DNA from: Phyllobacterium sophorae
GTDB lineage: Bacteria; Pseudomonadota; Alphaproteobacteria; Rhizobiales; Rhizobiaceae
NCBI RefSeq assembly: GCF_003010965.1
Contig: NZ_PGGM01000001.1
Span: 248,001 to 312,000, forward strand
Direction of reading: 5' to 3'
DNA: 64,000 nt
Positions 48,108 through 57,359 of the stretch are shown piece after piece. The first letter of the stretch is position 1. Every line of letters starts with the position of its first letter. A program made the position numbers and the translations under genes. The notes beneath the pieces are model-generated. The model saw nothing but the letters and a program-made list of their open reading frames with translations, was not told where the DNA came from and searched no databases.

Positions 48108-50675
48108 TCAGAGGTTTCGCAGGACCGGAGCGGCCTTCTGACCGAGGATTCGCCATGTACCCGCAAGTCCAAATCCGACGGTCAGAACCAGAGCCACAAT
48201 CACTGTCATGACCGCGACTTCCGGCTGAAAATATGGCGGCAATGTCATAACCCGTACAATCACGTACCACGCCGCGACGCCACCCGCCATGAGCGCAAAT
48301 ATCGCCGTCGAAAGGCCAAGGAGCATGTATTCGAGCGTGAACGCTTTGATCAGCGTGCGTCTCGTCGCGCCCAGCGTTTTCAACACGACTGCGTCATGCA
48401 CACGGGCCCGATTGCCCGCTGCTAGCGCACCGCCCAGTACAAGTATTGAGGCAATCAGCGCGACCGATGCAGCCGCACGGATCGCCACGGCCAATTGACC
48501 GACAAGTTCATTGGCGATGGTGATCGCGTCCTTGACGCGAACCGTCGTTACTGCAGGGAAGGTTCGGGTCACCTCGCGCATAACAGTTGCCTCCTCTTGT
48601 GGAGTCGAAGCACTATCTGTCAAAGTCGCCAGCCAGGCATGCGGTGCCCCTGCGAACGTATTGGGGGAAAATACCATGACGAAATTGATGGCCAGCGATT
48701 CCCATTGCAGTTGGCGCAAATTGGCGATGCGTGCGGTGACGTTTCGGCCAAGCACGTTCACCGTCACCGTATCGCCAATCTTGAGACCAAGATTACCAGC
48801 CTCTTCCGCCGAGAACGATACAAGCGGCTCGCCGGTATAGTTCGCCGGCCACCAACTGCCTTGCGTCAGCGCCGAATTTTCAGGAACGCTTTTGGCGTAG
48901 GTAATGCCCCGATCGCCACGCAGCACCCACGCGCCTTCGGGAGAAATGGTCATCTTGCTGATATCGGTGCCGTTGAACGCGACTATGCGGCCGCGCAGCA
49001 TCGGCGCGCTGACGATTTTGCCGTTGGGCGCCGCCTTTTGCACAAGATCGGTAAACTGGTCCACCTGCTTGCTCTGGATGTCCACGAAGAAGAAGTTCGG
49101 GGCCCGTTCGGGCAGGTTGCCGGCCAGCTGCTGGCGCAGACTGCCATCAATAAGCCCAAGCGTAACGAGGAGCGTCAACCCCAACCCGAGCGACAGCACG
49201 ACTGACGGCGTGAGTGCACCGGGTCGGTGGATATTGCCAATGGCGAGCCTCAGCGCGGTCGAGCGAACCCGTGGCGCACGCCGCGCCAACCACTGAACCA
49301 GGCTCGAAACTGCGCGCAAAACCAGAAATGAAAAAATCACCGCACCGATGAAGATTGTGGCGATCCTTCGGTCATAGGCGAAAAATACCGCAAGCAGGCA
49401 AAGAATGGCGATCAGCGCGACCGCAACAACGATGTAGAAGGTCTTTGGCCACCCCCTTTGTTCAAATCCCTGTTCGCGGAAGAGCGCCGTTGCCGGGACA
49501 TCCCTGGCGCGCCCGAGTGGCAGGATTGCAAAGCTCAGTGTTGTCAAAAGTCCAAACAGGGCCGCCCACGATAATGCGCCAGGGTAGAATCCGCCCTTGG
49601 CCGCAATAGGCAGGACATTTTGCAACGCATAACCCGCCGCATAAGGAATGATGGCGGCGATCACGAGGCCGAGAAGTATCCCAATCAGGGCGATGATCAA
49701 GATCTGAATCAGATAGACAGCTATGACAAACCAGCCCGGTGCCCCGAGTGATTTGAAGGTTGCTATGACGCCGCGCTTGCCATCGAGATAGGCTCTGACG
49801 GCATTGGCAACACCGACACCGCCAACGATGAGTGCGGTAAGCCCCACCAGCGTGAGGAATTGGGAGAACCGCTCGATATTGGCGCTGAGCGATGGCGCTG
49901 CATTGGTCCGGCTGCGTATCGTCCAGCCAGCTTCGGGAAACATTTGCCGGGCTTCGTCGCGGATCGCCGTGATGGTGGCTTCGCTCGCCTGTACGGGCAG
50001 CGCGATCTTGTAGCTATGGTCGACCAGACTTCCCGGTTGAACCAGTCCTGCGGCAGCAAGGCCGTCCAGCGATACCATGAAACGTGGCGCAAAGCCGAAA
50101 CCATCGGACAGTAGATCCGGCTCATTGGTGATGACGGAACGCAGCTCGAACGTCGCCGAGCCCATCAGAACGCGGTCACCGAGCTTGAGATTGAGACGGT
50201 CCAGAAAAATTTGCGCCACGGCCGCGCCGAAAACACCGTCTTTTTCAGCAAATAGCGTATTGTGATCAAATGCGGGTGTTGTTTCCAGCCTGCCATAGAG
50301 CGGATAGGCATTATCCACTGCCTTCACCTCTACCAGCGACTGGTCGGAGCCATCGGCAAGTCTTGCCATCGAACGCATGTTGGCACTCACGGCGACTTTA
50401 CCCTTGCCGGCCAGGAATGCTCGCTCTCCGGGTGTGACTTCACGCTGGTTCAGTTGAAAGCGGATGTCTCCCCCAAGAATACTCTGTCCTTGTGCGGAAA
50501 TGCCTGCAGTAACGGCATTGGCCACGGAATTGACGCCGCCGATGGCGGCGACACCCAGAGCGATGCACGCAAGAAATACATAGAAGCCGGACAACCCGCT
50601 GCGCATTTCGCGCAACGCAAAACGCAGAGCCAATTTAAGTGATGGTGACGTCCGGGTGGAAAGCAGCTCGCTCAT
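48108..50675 (-). CDS. ABC transporter permease, FtsX family (YbbP-like)
   Basis: 855 residues. Two FtsX-type domains with about ten membrane spans: FALREMRSGLSGFYVFLACIALGVAAIGGVNSVANAV at the start, and the C-terminal DAVVLKTLGATRRTLIKAFTLEYMLLGLSTAIFA. Periplasmic domains lie between. The start (MSELLST, 50675) overlaps the ATPase stop by ATGA. This matches E. coli ybbP, divergent from tesA, whose role is unknown. Confidence 0.9.
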   Translation of the reverse strand: MSELLSTRTSPSLKLALRFALREMRSGLSGFYVFLACIALGVAAIGGVNSVANAVTAGISAQGQSILGGDIRFQLNQREVTPGERAFLAGKGKVAVSANMRSMARLADGSDQSLVEVKAVDNAYPLYGRLETTPAFDHNTLFAEKDGVFGAAVAQIFLDRLNLKLGDRVLMGSATFELRSVITNEPDLLSDGFGFAPRFMVSLDGLAAAGLVQPGSLVDHSYKIALPVQASEATITAIRDEARQMFPEAGWTIRSRTNAAPSLSANIERFSQFLTLVGLTALIVGGVGVANAVRAYLDGKRGVIATFKSLGAPGWFVIAVYLIQILIIALIGILLGLVIAAIIPYAAGYALQNVLPIAAKGGFYPGALSWAALFGLLTTLSFAILPLGRARDVPATALFREQGFEQRGWPKTFYIVVAVALIAILCLLAVFFAYDRRIATIFIGAVIFSFLVLRAVSSLVQWLARRAPRVRSTALRLAIGNIHRPGALTPSVVLSLGLGLTLLVTLGLIDGSLRQQLAGNLPERAPNFFFVDIQSKQVDQFTDLVQKAAPNGKIVSAPMLRGRIVAFNGTDISKMTISPEGAWVLRGDRGITYAKSVPENSALTQGSWWPANYTGEPLVSFSAEEAGNLGLKIGDTVTVNVLGRNVTARIANLRQLQWESLAINFVMVFSPNTFAGAPHAWLATLTDSASTPQEEATVMREVTRTFPAVTTVRVKDAITIANELVGQLAVAIRAAASVALIASILVLGGALAAGNRARVHDAVVLKTLGATRRTLIKAFTLEYMLLGLSTAIFALMAGGVAAWYVIVRVMTLPPYFQPEVAVMTVIVALVLTVGFGLAGTWRILGQKAAPVLRNL

Positions 50676-51376
50676 GCGGTTTTCGCCAGCTCTCGGGCAG
50701 CTTCGTCTGTTTCGATCAAACCTGATCGCACACGAACTTCCCGGTCGCAACGTGCTGCAAGCGTAGCATCATGCGTAACCAGGACGAGGGTAAGTCCAAG
50801 TTCCTTTTGTTTTTCGAAGAGGAGGTCGGTGATTTGACGACCCGTCGCTGTGTCAAGGTTCCCGGTTGGCTCATCAGCAATGAGGATTTTTGGCGAAGGC
50901 GCTAGCGCTCGGGCAATTGCCACCCGCTGCTGTTCGCCCCCGGAGAGTTCGCCCGGATAATGGGTCACGCGGTCAGCAAGTCCGACTGCTGCGAGTACCC
51001 GTTCAGCAATGGCAAAAGCATCCGGATTGCCCGCAAGTTCCAGCGGAACGGCAACATTTTCGAGCGCAGTCATATTGGGAATGAGGTGAAAGGACTGAAA
51101 GACGATGCCTATATTCTTGCCGCGAAACGCGGCAGCAGCATCCTCATCCATAGTCTCGAGCCTCTCGCCGGCAATCTGTACGGATCCGGAATCCACGCGC
51201 TCCAGACCGGCAAGCACCATCAGCAACGTGGATTTGCCGGAGCCAGACGGCCCCACAATACCGACGGACTGTCCGGAGTTGATGTTGAGCGAGATACCTT
51301 TCAGCACGTGTACCGAGGAAGGCCCGCTGCCCAGTGTCAACTCAATGTGATCAAGTGCGATGACAGATTTAGTCAC
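50672..51376 (-). CDS. ABC transporter ATP-binding protein (YbbA-like)
   Basis: 234 residues from the GTG at 51376, which has a GGAAG ribosome binding site; an ATG at 51520 would add 48 non-conserved residues across the divergent promoter. LolD/MacB-type ATPase: Walker [21 protein letters not shown]-loop [23 protein letters not shown], signature [15 protein letters not shown], Walker [13 protein letters not shown]. Partner of the FtsX-type permease downstream. Confidence 0.92.
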   Translation of the reverse strand: MTKSVIALDHIELTLGSGPSSVHVLKGISLNINSGQSVGIVGPSGSGKSTLLMVLAGLERVDSGSVQIAGERLETMDEDAAAAFRGKNIGIVFQSFHLIPNMTALENVAVPLELAGNPDAFAIAERVLAAVGLADRVTHYPGELSGGEQQRVAIARALAPSPKILIADEPTGNLDTATGRQITDLLFEKQKELGLTLVLVTHDATLAARCDREVRVRSGLIETDEAARELAKTA

Positions 51377-51446
51377 GAGATGACTTCCTTTGCGATATGG
51401 TCGACACCAATTATGGTTGCAGCTGGTCTGATATGGGTACCCGAGA

Positions 51447-52118
51447 ATGAGATTCAAACCATTGATACAAATACTGGTTTCACTTGGTCTTGTTGCCTTG
51501 CCGTCGCTGGCTTTGGCCAATCAAAATGCCGTGTCCGGCCACCCGCTGGCAGTGGTGGGTTTCGGTGACAGCCTGATGTCAGGCTTCGAGCTGCCCGTTC
51601 AGGACTCCTTCACTGCGCAACTTGAAAAGGCTCTGAAAGACAAGGGTGTCAATGTCACGATCGCCAATGCCGGAGTGGCCGGCGAGACGACGACTGATGG
51701 TCTTTCCCGCCTCGAATGGTCGATTCCGGATGGAACAGACCTCGTCATTCTCGAATTCGGTGCCAATGATGCGTTGCGCGGCATCTCACCGCAAATTAGC
51801 GAGAAAAACCTCGCTGACATTATTGAAAAGCTGAAACAGCGCAACGTACAGGTTATTCTCGCAGGCATGCTCGCACCGCCAAACATGGGCGGTGACTACG
51901 AAAAAAAATTCAACGCGATTTTTCCGAGACTGGCTGCAAAATATAACGTGCCGCTTTATCCGTTCTTCATGGAAGGTGTCGCTACCGAAAAGTCACTGCA
52001 GCTTGAGGATGGGATGCATCCCAACGCCAAGGGCGTCGCTAAAATGGTCGAAGGATTTATGCCTGTCATCGAAAAAGCCATCGCCGAGTCCAGCATTGCG
52101 ACTGGCGCAGCGCAGTAA
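51447..52118 (+). CDS. tesA: SGNH/GDSL arylesterase (TesA-like)
   Basis: 223 residues. Signal peptide (QILVSLGLVALPSLALA), then the SGNH hydrolase: block I GFGDSLMSGF (catalytic Ser), block III LEFGANDALRG and block V LEDGMHPNAKG (Asp, His). It acts in the periplasm as an esterase, thioesterase or lysophospholipase. Divergent from the ybbA/ybbP-like pair, the same layout as E. coli tesA-ybbA-ybbP. Confidence 0.9.
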   Translation: MRFKPLIQILVSLGLVALPSLALANQNAVSGHPLAVVGFGDSLMSGFELPVQDSFTAQLEKALKDKGVNVTIANAGVAGETTTDGLSRLEWSIPDGTDLVILEFGANDALRGISPQISEKNLADIIEKLKQRNVQVILAGMLAPPNMGGDYEKKFNAIFPRLAAKYNVPLYPFFMEGVATEKSLQLEDGMHPNAKGVAKMVEGFMPVIEKAIAESSIATGAAQ

Positions 52119-52288
52119 GCAATCATCCCGGATTGCAGCCACGCGGCTGTCCAAATACAGCCGCTATGATGCTTACGCATTAAGCGTGTCTAATTTGTCG
52201 CGCCAGAAGATAATCTGAACTAATGCCTTGCTCCCAGACTCATTCAATGATTCTCTAGAGTTACAACTCGATTCGGGGAGGATGCCTT

Positions 52289-52885
52289 ATGCCGCGTCTC
52301 TTTACTGCCCTCGAAATCCCGAGGGACGCCGCTCTCTCACTATCGCTTTTGCGCGGTGGTTTGCCCGGTGCCCGATGGATTGATGTCGAAAACTATCACA
52401 TCACATTGCGCTTTATCGGCGACGTCGAAGGCCATGTCGCCGATGAGGTAGCCAATGCGCTCGATCGTATCCGGCGGCCAGAATTCACCCTCAAGCTTTC
52501 TGGCGTCAATGCATTCGGTTCGAAAAAGCCGCACAGCATCTTTGCCGGCATCTCGCCATCGCCGGATATTCAAGCGCTGCAGTCCGAGATCGAACGTATA
52601 TGTCAGCGCCTGATGCTGCCCGCAGATCCGCGCAAATTCACACCACACGTGACGTTGGCCCGGTTGCGCAACGTTCGTAATGAAGAGGTCGCGCACTATC
52701 TGTCGTCGCGTGGCAACTTCTCAACGGCACCGTTTACGATTGGACGGTTTGTGCTGATGTCGTCGCGCGATTCAATCGGTGGCGGACCTTACATCGTCGA
52801 GGAAGCCTGGCCACTGGAGGCGCCGCGCTCTTCCTATCAGAACGCCTTCGAAAGACCCGTTGAAGCTGCCAGAATCATTCGGTAG
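52289..52885 (+). CDS. thpR: RNA 2',3'-cyclic phosphodiesterase
   Basis: 198 residues. 2H phosphoesterase (LigT/ThpR) that opens 2',3'-cyclic phosphates on RNA. The two catalytic HxTx motifs are HITLRFIG (about residue 36) and HVTLARLRN (about 113). Its last 49 nt overlap the convergent phosphatase gene, so both share coding bases on opposite strands. Confidence 0.93.
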   Translation: MPRLFTALEIPRDAALSLSLLRGGLPGARWIDVENYHITLRFIGDVEGHVADEVANALDRIRRPEFTLKLSGVNAFGSKKPHSIFAGISPSPDIQALQSEIERICQRLMLPADPRKFTPHVTLARLRNVRNEEVAHYLSSRGNFSTAPFTIGRFVLMSSRDSIGGGPYIVEEAWPLEAPRSSYQNAFERPVEAARIIR

Positions 52886-53307
52886 ACCCGCTCGAAATCG
52901 CCATTCGTGCCGTAATAGGGATCGGGGATATCGAGGGTTGCGCCGGACGCGATCCCGTAGAAGAGCCCTATTTGAGCGCGTGCATTCAGCGGCCGGCGCG
53001 CTTCGATTGCTGCAACGTTGGTGCGGTCCATGCCGGCGATCAAATCAAAGCGCGTATAGTCGTCTGCTGTTAGTTGGCGGCAGCGTTGACTCGAAATGTC
53101 AATTCCGTACTTGCCTGCGACCGCGATTGACCGCGGATCCGGAGGTTCGTCCGTGTGATAGCCATTCGTACCAGCGGAATCGATGAGAATGCCCTCGCCC
53201 TTGCCCTCCGCTACGAGAAATGCCCTGAACACGCCTTCGGCCAACGGCGAACGGCAGATATTGCCAAGACAAACGAAGAGAACAGAGCGAAACGGGTGGT
53301 TTTTCAT
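52837..53307 (-). CDS. Low-molecular-weight protein-tyrosine phosphatase
   Basis: 156 residues. P-loop CxxxxxR in VLFVCLGNICRSPLAEGVFR (nucleophile Cys and Arg) and the acid DPYYGTNGDFERVY near the C-terminus. Dephosphorylates tyrosine residues or related low-mass substrates. The start at 53307 (MKNHPFRS) is the family one. It overlaps thpR by 49 nt tail to tail. Confidence 0.93.
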   Translation of the reverse strand: MKNHPFRSVLFVCLGNICRSPLAEGVFRAFLVAEGKGEGILIDSAGTNGYHTDEPPDPRSIAVAGKYGIDISSQRCRQLTADDYTRFDLIAGMDRTNVAAIEARRPLNARAQIGLFYGIASGATLDIPDPYYGTNGDFERVYRMILAASTGLSKAF

Positions 53308-53461
53308 GAGTACAGCTTGATTGGGGACGAGCAGCGCGGGTAACCACACCATCGTATGCAACGAAATCTTTGATGGGCAATGTCACAGCAATTTGATCGA
53401 AAGTCTTGCACCCCGTCAAAGTCCTTCCCATGTTGTCACGGAATAGGTTGAAGGAATGAGA

Positions 53462-53854
53462 ATGGACGACGTGAAGATCGGTGAAATTCTTGAGCCAGGG
53501 AGCGATGATCAGCGCCGTTCCCGCGAGGAACGCGTTCGCGCGCGTTTTTGGAAAACCGTTCGCAAGGCCGCAAAGGCCGTGCCGTTTCTGGAAGAGGTCG
53601 TAGCCGGGTATTTTTGCGCTCTTGACCCGGCAACGCCAACGAAGGTGCGGGGGATTCTCTTGGCTTCCCTCGCCTATTTCGTGGTGCCGCTGGATTTTAT
53701 TCCCGACATTATCCTCGGCCTTGGCTTTACCGACGACGTCGCCGTCTTGATGGCGGCACTGACAGCAATCCGCACTAATATTACGCCAGCACATCGGGCG
53801 GCCGCCAGGAAAGCGCTCGAGGATTTGGATCGGGGTGGTTCGCTTGGCGATTGA
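53462..53854 (+). CDS. YkvA family (DUF1232) membrane protein
   Basis: 130 residues. DUF1232: LLASLAYFVVPLDFIPDIILGLGFTDDVAVLMAAL, a hydrophobic hairpin with the PxDxIPD core that is probably in the membrane. A charged N-terminus (RSREERVRARFWKTVRK) precedes it. I prefer the ATG at 53462, which has GAAGGA 6 nt upstream, over the ATG at 53456. A perfect 16-bp palindrome lies 10 bp after the stop. Function unknown. Confidence 0.85.
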   Translation: MDDVKIGEILEPGSDDQRRSREERVRARFWKTVRKAAKAVPFLEEVVAGYFCALDPATPTKVRGILLASLAYFVVPLDFIPDIILGLGFTDDVAVLMAALTAIRTNITPAHRAAARKALEDLDRGGSLGD

Positions 53855-53864
53855 TATCGGCACC

Positions 53865-53880
53865 ATCACAAGCTTGTGAT
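53865..53880. repeat. 16-bp perfect palindrome
   Basis: ATCACAAGCTTGTGAT reads the same on both strands. It lies 10 bp after the DUF1232 gene, 240 bp before the IalB-family gene. The symmetry suits a dimeric regulator; as a loopless hairpin it would be a poor terminator. Confidence 0.5.
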
Positions 53881-54120
53881 AGCGTCAAACGTCAAAGTCT
53901 CGCCGCTTTTGGCTGGCTGGAGTTTGCGAATGAAACTTCGAGCGGAATGTGCCCCCGTCATGGCTCTGAAAATCGCTTTTTTGACCCTGTCTTCACCGTT
54001 TGGTAACCCAGATTAAGTCAAATTAAGAGAAAGCGAACTGGACAGTGCGGCATCTGGATTTTCTCCGGGCCATTGCCGGTTCACGAGTTATGAAGTGAAC
54101 GAAAGAAACTGGTAGGTAAT

Positions 54121-54624
54121 ATGTTTGGAAAATCAATTGTAGCGATGTCTGTGCTCATCCTTGGGCTGACAGGAACAGCTCTTGCCCAAACCCCAAGTCA
54201 AATCAGCCAGTTCAACGCTTGGGGTGCCTACAGCTATCAGCAGGGCAAGGGGAAAGTATGCTACGTCCTCTCGGTTCCGGTGGACAAGCAGCCGGCCAAG
54301 ATTGACCATGGCGATAATTTTTTCATGGTAAGCCAGAAGCCGGGTCAAAATGTCAGCTTCGAGCCACAATTCAAAGCAGGGTACGACCTGCAGGAAAATT
54401 CGAAAGTAGTCGTGACCATCGATGATCGCACTTTCTCGATGTTCACCAATGGCAGCCATGGCTGGATGGAAAATGCCGCTGAAGAACCGCAGCTTGTTGC
54501 CGCTCTCCGCTCCGGTCAAAAAATGACGATCAATGCGGTTTCGAAGCGCGGGACGAAGACGAGTTATGGCTATTCACTGAAAGGTGTATCGGCTGCATTG
54601 AAAGCAATTGCGACCTGCAAGTAG
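54121..54624 (+). CDS. Invasion-associated locus B (IalB) family protein
   Basis: 167 residues. Signal peptide (VAMSVLILGLTGTALA, cleavage before QTP), then the IalB fold: FNAWGAYSYQQGKGKVCYVLSVP, with the conserved pair of cysteines (VCYV and the C-terminal ATCK). IalB of Bartonella is linked to erythrocyte invasion, but homologues occur in free-living Rhizobiales, so virulence should not be inferred. A strong terminator follows. Confidence 0.86.
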   Translation: MFGKSIVAMSVLILGLTGTALAQTPSQISQFNAWGAYSYQQGKGKVCYVLSVPVDKQPAKIDHGDNFFMVSQKPGQNVSFEPQFKAGYDLQENSKVVVTIDDRTFSMFTNGSHGWMENAAEEPQLVAALRSGQKMTINAVSKRGTKTSYGYSLKGVSAALKAIATCK

Positions 54625-54648
54625 TCACATTCTGCTCTCGTGTTTGAG

Positions 54649-54677
54649 AAGCCGGACAGGGTGTGTCCGGCTTTTGC
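54649..54677 (+). terminator. Rho-independent terminator of the IalB-family gene
   Basis: AAGCCGGACA (54649-54658) / TGTCCGGCTT (54664-54673) with a 5-nt loop and TTTTG; 24 nt after the stop. Confidence 0.9.
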
Positions 54678-54748
54678 GCTTGTGGAGGTGACGTGCGCGC
54701 CGGAACGTGATATGAGCCGCGCTTCCGATAAGAACGTTAGAAAACCCC

Positions 54749-55987
54749 ATGTCCGTATCGCTTGACCTGACACCTCCTGTTGCCCGGGACCAATCCCGTG
54801 ACGCATTCCTCGCTTCGATGAAGGAAGTGCCTTCACTGATTGGCTTGTCGCGCGCGGAAATGGGCGAGGCCCTCATCGCCATTGGTGTACCAGAGCGGCA
54901 AGTAAAGATGCGGGTCGCTCAGCTCTGGCACTGGCTCTATGTGCGAGGTGTATCTGATTTCGCCGACATGTTGAACATTTCGCGTGACATGCGCGAACTG
55001 CTTGCCCGTCATTTTAATGTGGCGCGCCCGGAAATCGTTGAAGAACAGATTTCCAATGACGGTACGCGCAAATGGCTTTTCCGCTTTCCGCCACGCGGAG
55101 CTGGAAGGCCGGTGGAGATCGAGACTGTATACATTCCCGAGGAAGGTCGCGGTACGCTGTGTATCTCCAGCCAAGTCGGTTGCACCCTCACATGCTCCTT
55201 TTGCCATACCGGAACCCAGAAGCTGGTTCGCAATTTGACTGCGGAAGAGATTCTGTCCCAATTGCTGATTGCGCGCGATCGTCTCGGCGATTTTCCCGAT
55301 AGAAATACACCTGATGGCGCCATCGTTCCGGCCGAAGGCCGTAAGGTTTCCAATATTGTCATGATGGGCATGGGCGAGCCCCTCTACAATTTCGAGAATG
55401 TGAAAAAAGCGCTGCTGATCGCCTCCGACGGCGACGGGCTCTCACTATCCAAGCGGCGGATTACGCTTTCGACTTCCGGTGTCGTACCGGAGATTTATCG
55501 TACGGGTGAGGAGATCGGCGTCATGCTGGCAATCTCGTTGCATGCGGTAAACGACGACTTGCGCGATATGCTGGTACCGATCAATAAGAAGTATCCGCTG
55601 AAGGAACTGCTCGACGCATGCCGCGCCTATCCGAGCTTATCCAACTCGAAGCGCATTACTTTTGAGTATGTAATGCTCAAAGGCGTCAACGACTCGCTCG
55701 CGGATGCGAAGGAACTGGTGCGGCTTCTGAGGGGCATCCCGGCCAAAATAAACCTGATCCCGTTTAATCCGTGGCCCGGCGTCAACTACCAATGCTCCGA
55801 TTGGGAGCAAATCGAGAAATTCGCAGACTACGTCAACAATGCCGGCTATGCCTCGCCAATCCGCACACCGCGCGGTCGCGATATCCTGGCGGCTTGCGGT
55901 CAGTTGAAGTCGGAATCGGAGCGCATGAAAAAGACGGAGCGTCTGGCATTCGAAGCCGCCATGATTGCCGGGCACGGCGAAGATTGA
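54749..55987 (+). CDS. rlmN: Dual-specificity RNA methyltransferase RlmN
   Basis: 412 residues. Radical SAM enzyme that methylates C2 of A2503 in 23S rRNA and A37 in some tRNAs. Cluster motif in [14 protein letters not shown]; the second cysteine that forms the methyl-carrying intermediate is in the C-terminal [19 protein letters not shown] and [14 protein letters not shown] are also visible. The stop overlaps the next gene's TTG. Confidence 0.97.
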   Translation: MSVSLDLTPPVARDQSRDAFLASMKEVPSLIGLSRAEMGEALIAIGVPERQVKMRVAQLWHWLYVRGVSDFADMLNISRDMRELLARHFNVARPEIVEEQISNDGTRKWLFRFPPRGAGRPVEIETVYIPEEGRGTLCISSQVGCTLTCSFCHTGTQKLVRNLTAEEILSQLLIARDRLGDFPDRNTPDGAIVPAEGRKVSNIVMMGMGEPLYNFENVKKALLIASDGDGLSLSKRRITLSTSGVVPEIYRTGEEIGVMLAISLHAVNDDLRDMLVPINKKYPLKELLDACRAYPSLSNSKRITFEYVMLKGVNDSLADAKELVRLLRGIPAKINLIPFNPWPGVNYQCSDWEQIEKFADYVNNAGYASPIRTPRGRDILAACGQLKSESERMKKTERLAFEAAMIAGHGED

Positions 55988-56418
55988 GCCAGCTCCTGCA
56001 TTATCTATTCCGGTTTGCGCTGATCATTTTTGGATTTATTTGTGCCATTGTTGCGGCCTCGATATTCCTCAATATGCTGCTCATCGGCGGCTCTGAGTGG
56101 ATTGGTGATGAGGGCCCATTCCTCTATATGACCGTTCCGGCATTTGCCGTGGTCATCGGGTACAGCGTTTTCATTCCTGCCGCTGTCCTGATCCTCTATG
56201 CCGAGCTCACGAGCTGGCGTGACTGGCTGTTTTACGCCCTTGGCGGCGCGGGTACGGCTGTATTCGTTATCGTCTGGAAATGGCGGCCGCAAACGGAAGA
56301 CATCAGTACCTTCGCAGCTATTCTTGCCACCGGTGTTGTCGGCGGTTTCGTCTACTGGCTAATTTCGGGACGCAGCGCGGGTCTGATCGTGCAACGTCCC
56401 GACGACCGGGAAGGCTAG
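55984..56418 (+). CDS. Small hypothetical membrane protein
   Basis: 144 residues with four membrane spans (about 8-30, 45-65, 75-97 and 110-130). The frame is open upstream, but the part inside rlmN is not protein-like; the TTG at 55984 overlaps the rlmN stop (TTGA), which would couple translation. No ATG or GTG lies near this point, so the start is a guess. No family recognised. Confidence 0.6.
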   Translation: MSQLLHYLFRFALIIFGFICAIVAASIFLNMLLIGGSEWIGDEGPFLYMTVPAFAVVIGYSVFIPAAVLILYAELTSWRDWLFYALGGAGTAVFVIVWKWRPQTEDISTFAAILATGVVGGFVYWLISGRSAGLIVQRPDDREG

Positions 56419-56424
56419 GATAGG

Positions 56425-57066
56425 CTACTTCGCCTGTGCCATCAGGATCTTTGCCGCAAACGCCGAGAACACCCCGGCGAACAGCCAGTCGGTGATACGC
56501 GTCACGGTTGGATTCTTCTTGAGCAATTTTGAGAATGTGTCAGCTGCGATAATCATTGGCGCAACCACAGGAAGCGCCAAGGGGATGAATAGCACACCAA
56601 GGAAGAACAGCTTGCCCGGAGCATGAGGATCACTCGCCGATACGAATTGCGGCAGAAACGTCATAAAGAACAGGATGATCTTCGGATTCAGAAGGTTTAT
56701 CCCGAATCCGGTCAGCCAGTTCTGCAGCAGTGTGTGCGATTGCCCTGCTTGCTTTTCCGGTGAGAACGCTGATCCATTGCGAATGGCCTGATAGGCAAGC
56801 CAGACAAGATAAGCCGCCCCCACTATCTTCAGCGCAAAAAACGCACTCGGTGAAGCCACAATGAGCGCCGATAGGCCAACGGCAACCATCGTCGTGTGCA
56901 CGACAATGCCGCTACTCGCGCCCGCAAGACACGCAAAACCCGCCGCCTTTCCTTCCGACAGAGCCCTGCCGACAAAAAGCGTCATATCGGGCCCCGGCGT
57001 AATAGACAATACGAAGGTCGCGATAGCGAACTGCAGTATAATCGGCCAATCTGGGATGAAGTTCAT
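56425..57066 (-). CDS. LysE family translocator
   Basis: 213 residues. Second LysE/RhtB exporter of the window: FVLSITPGPDMTLFVGRAL near the N-terminus with the full TPGPD motif (compare SPGAD in the first), six membrane spans and the central NLLNPKIILFFMTFLPQFV. Start at 57066 is the family one. It probably exports amino acids. Divergent from the glycosyltransferase. Confidence 0.88.
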   Translation of the reverse strand: MNFIPDWPIILQFAIATFVLSITPGPDMTLFVGRALSEGKAAGFACLAGASSGIVVHTTMVAVGLSALIVASPSAFFALKIVGAAYLVWLAYQAIRNGSAFSPEKQAGQSHTLLQNWLTGFGINLLNPKIILFFMTFLPQFVSASDPHAPGKLFFLGVLFIPLALPVVAPMIIAADTFSKLLKKNPTVTRITDWLFAGVFSAFAAKILMAQAK

Positions 57067-57359
57067 TGTGGGCTCCGTCTGAAACTGCCGAAACCTAACG
57101 CGAAAGCTCGAACTTGGCCATCCGGTTTCAGCAAGGACAGAACACCGCAGGCAAAATCTCGCGTCCCACAAGTCGTATTCCCGGGCATAACCTGGCAGAG
57201 CGAAGTTCTTACCAGCCGATTCTATCCGGCCTAAGACGGTCCGGCGCAATTTTCAGGCCCGCCTCCACTCAATCTTGTTACAATTGCATCTTTACGTTGG
57301 GGATAGCCATTGATACGGATATGAAGCCGAACGACAGGGACAGATGCCATAGATAACTG

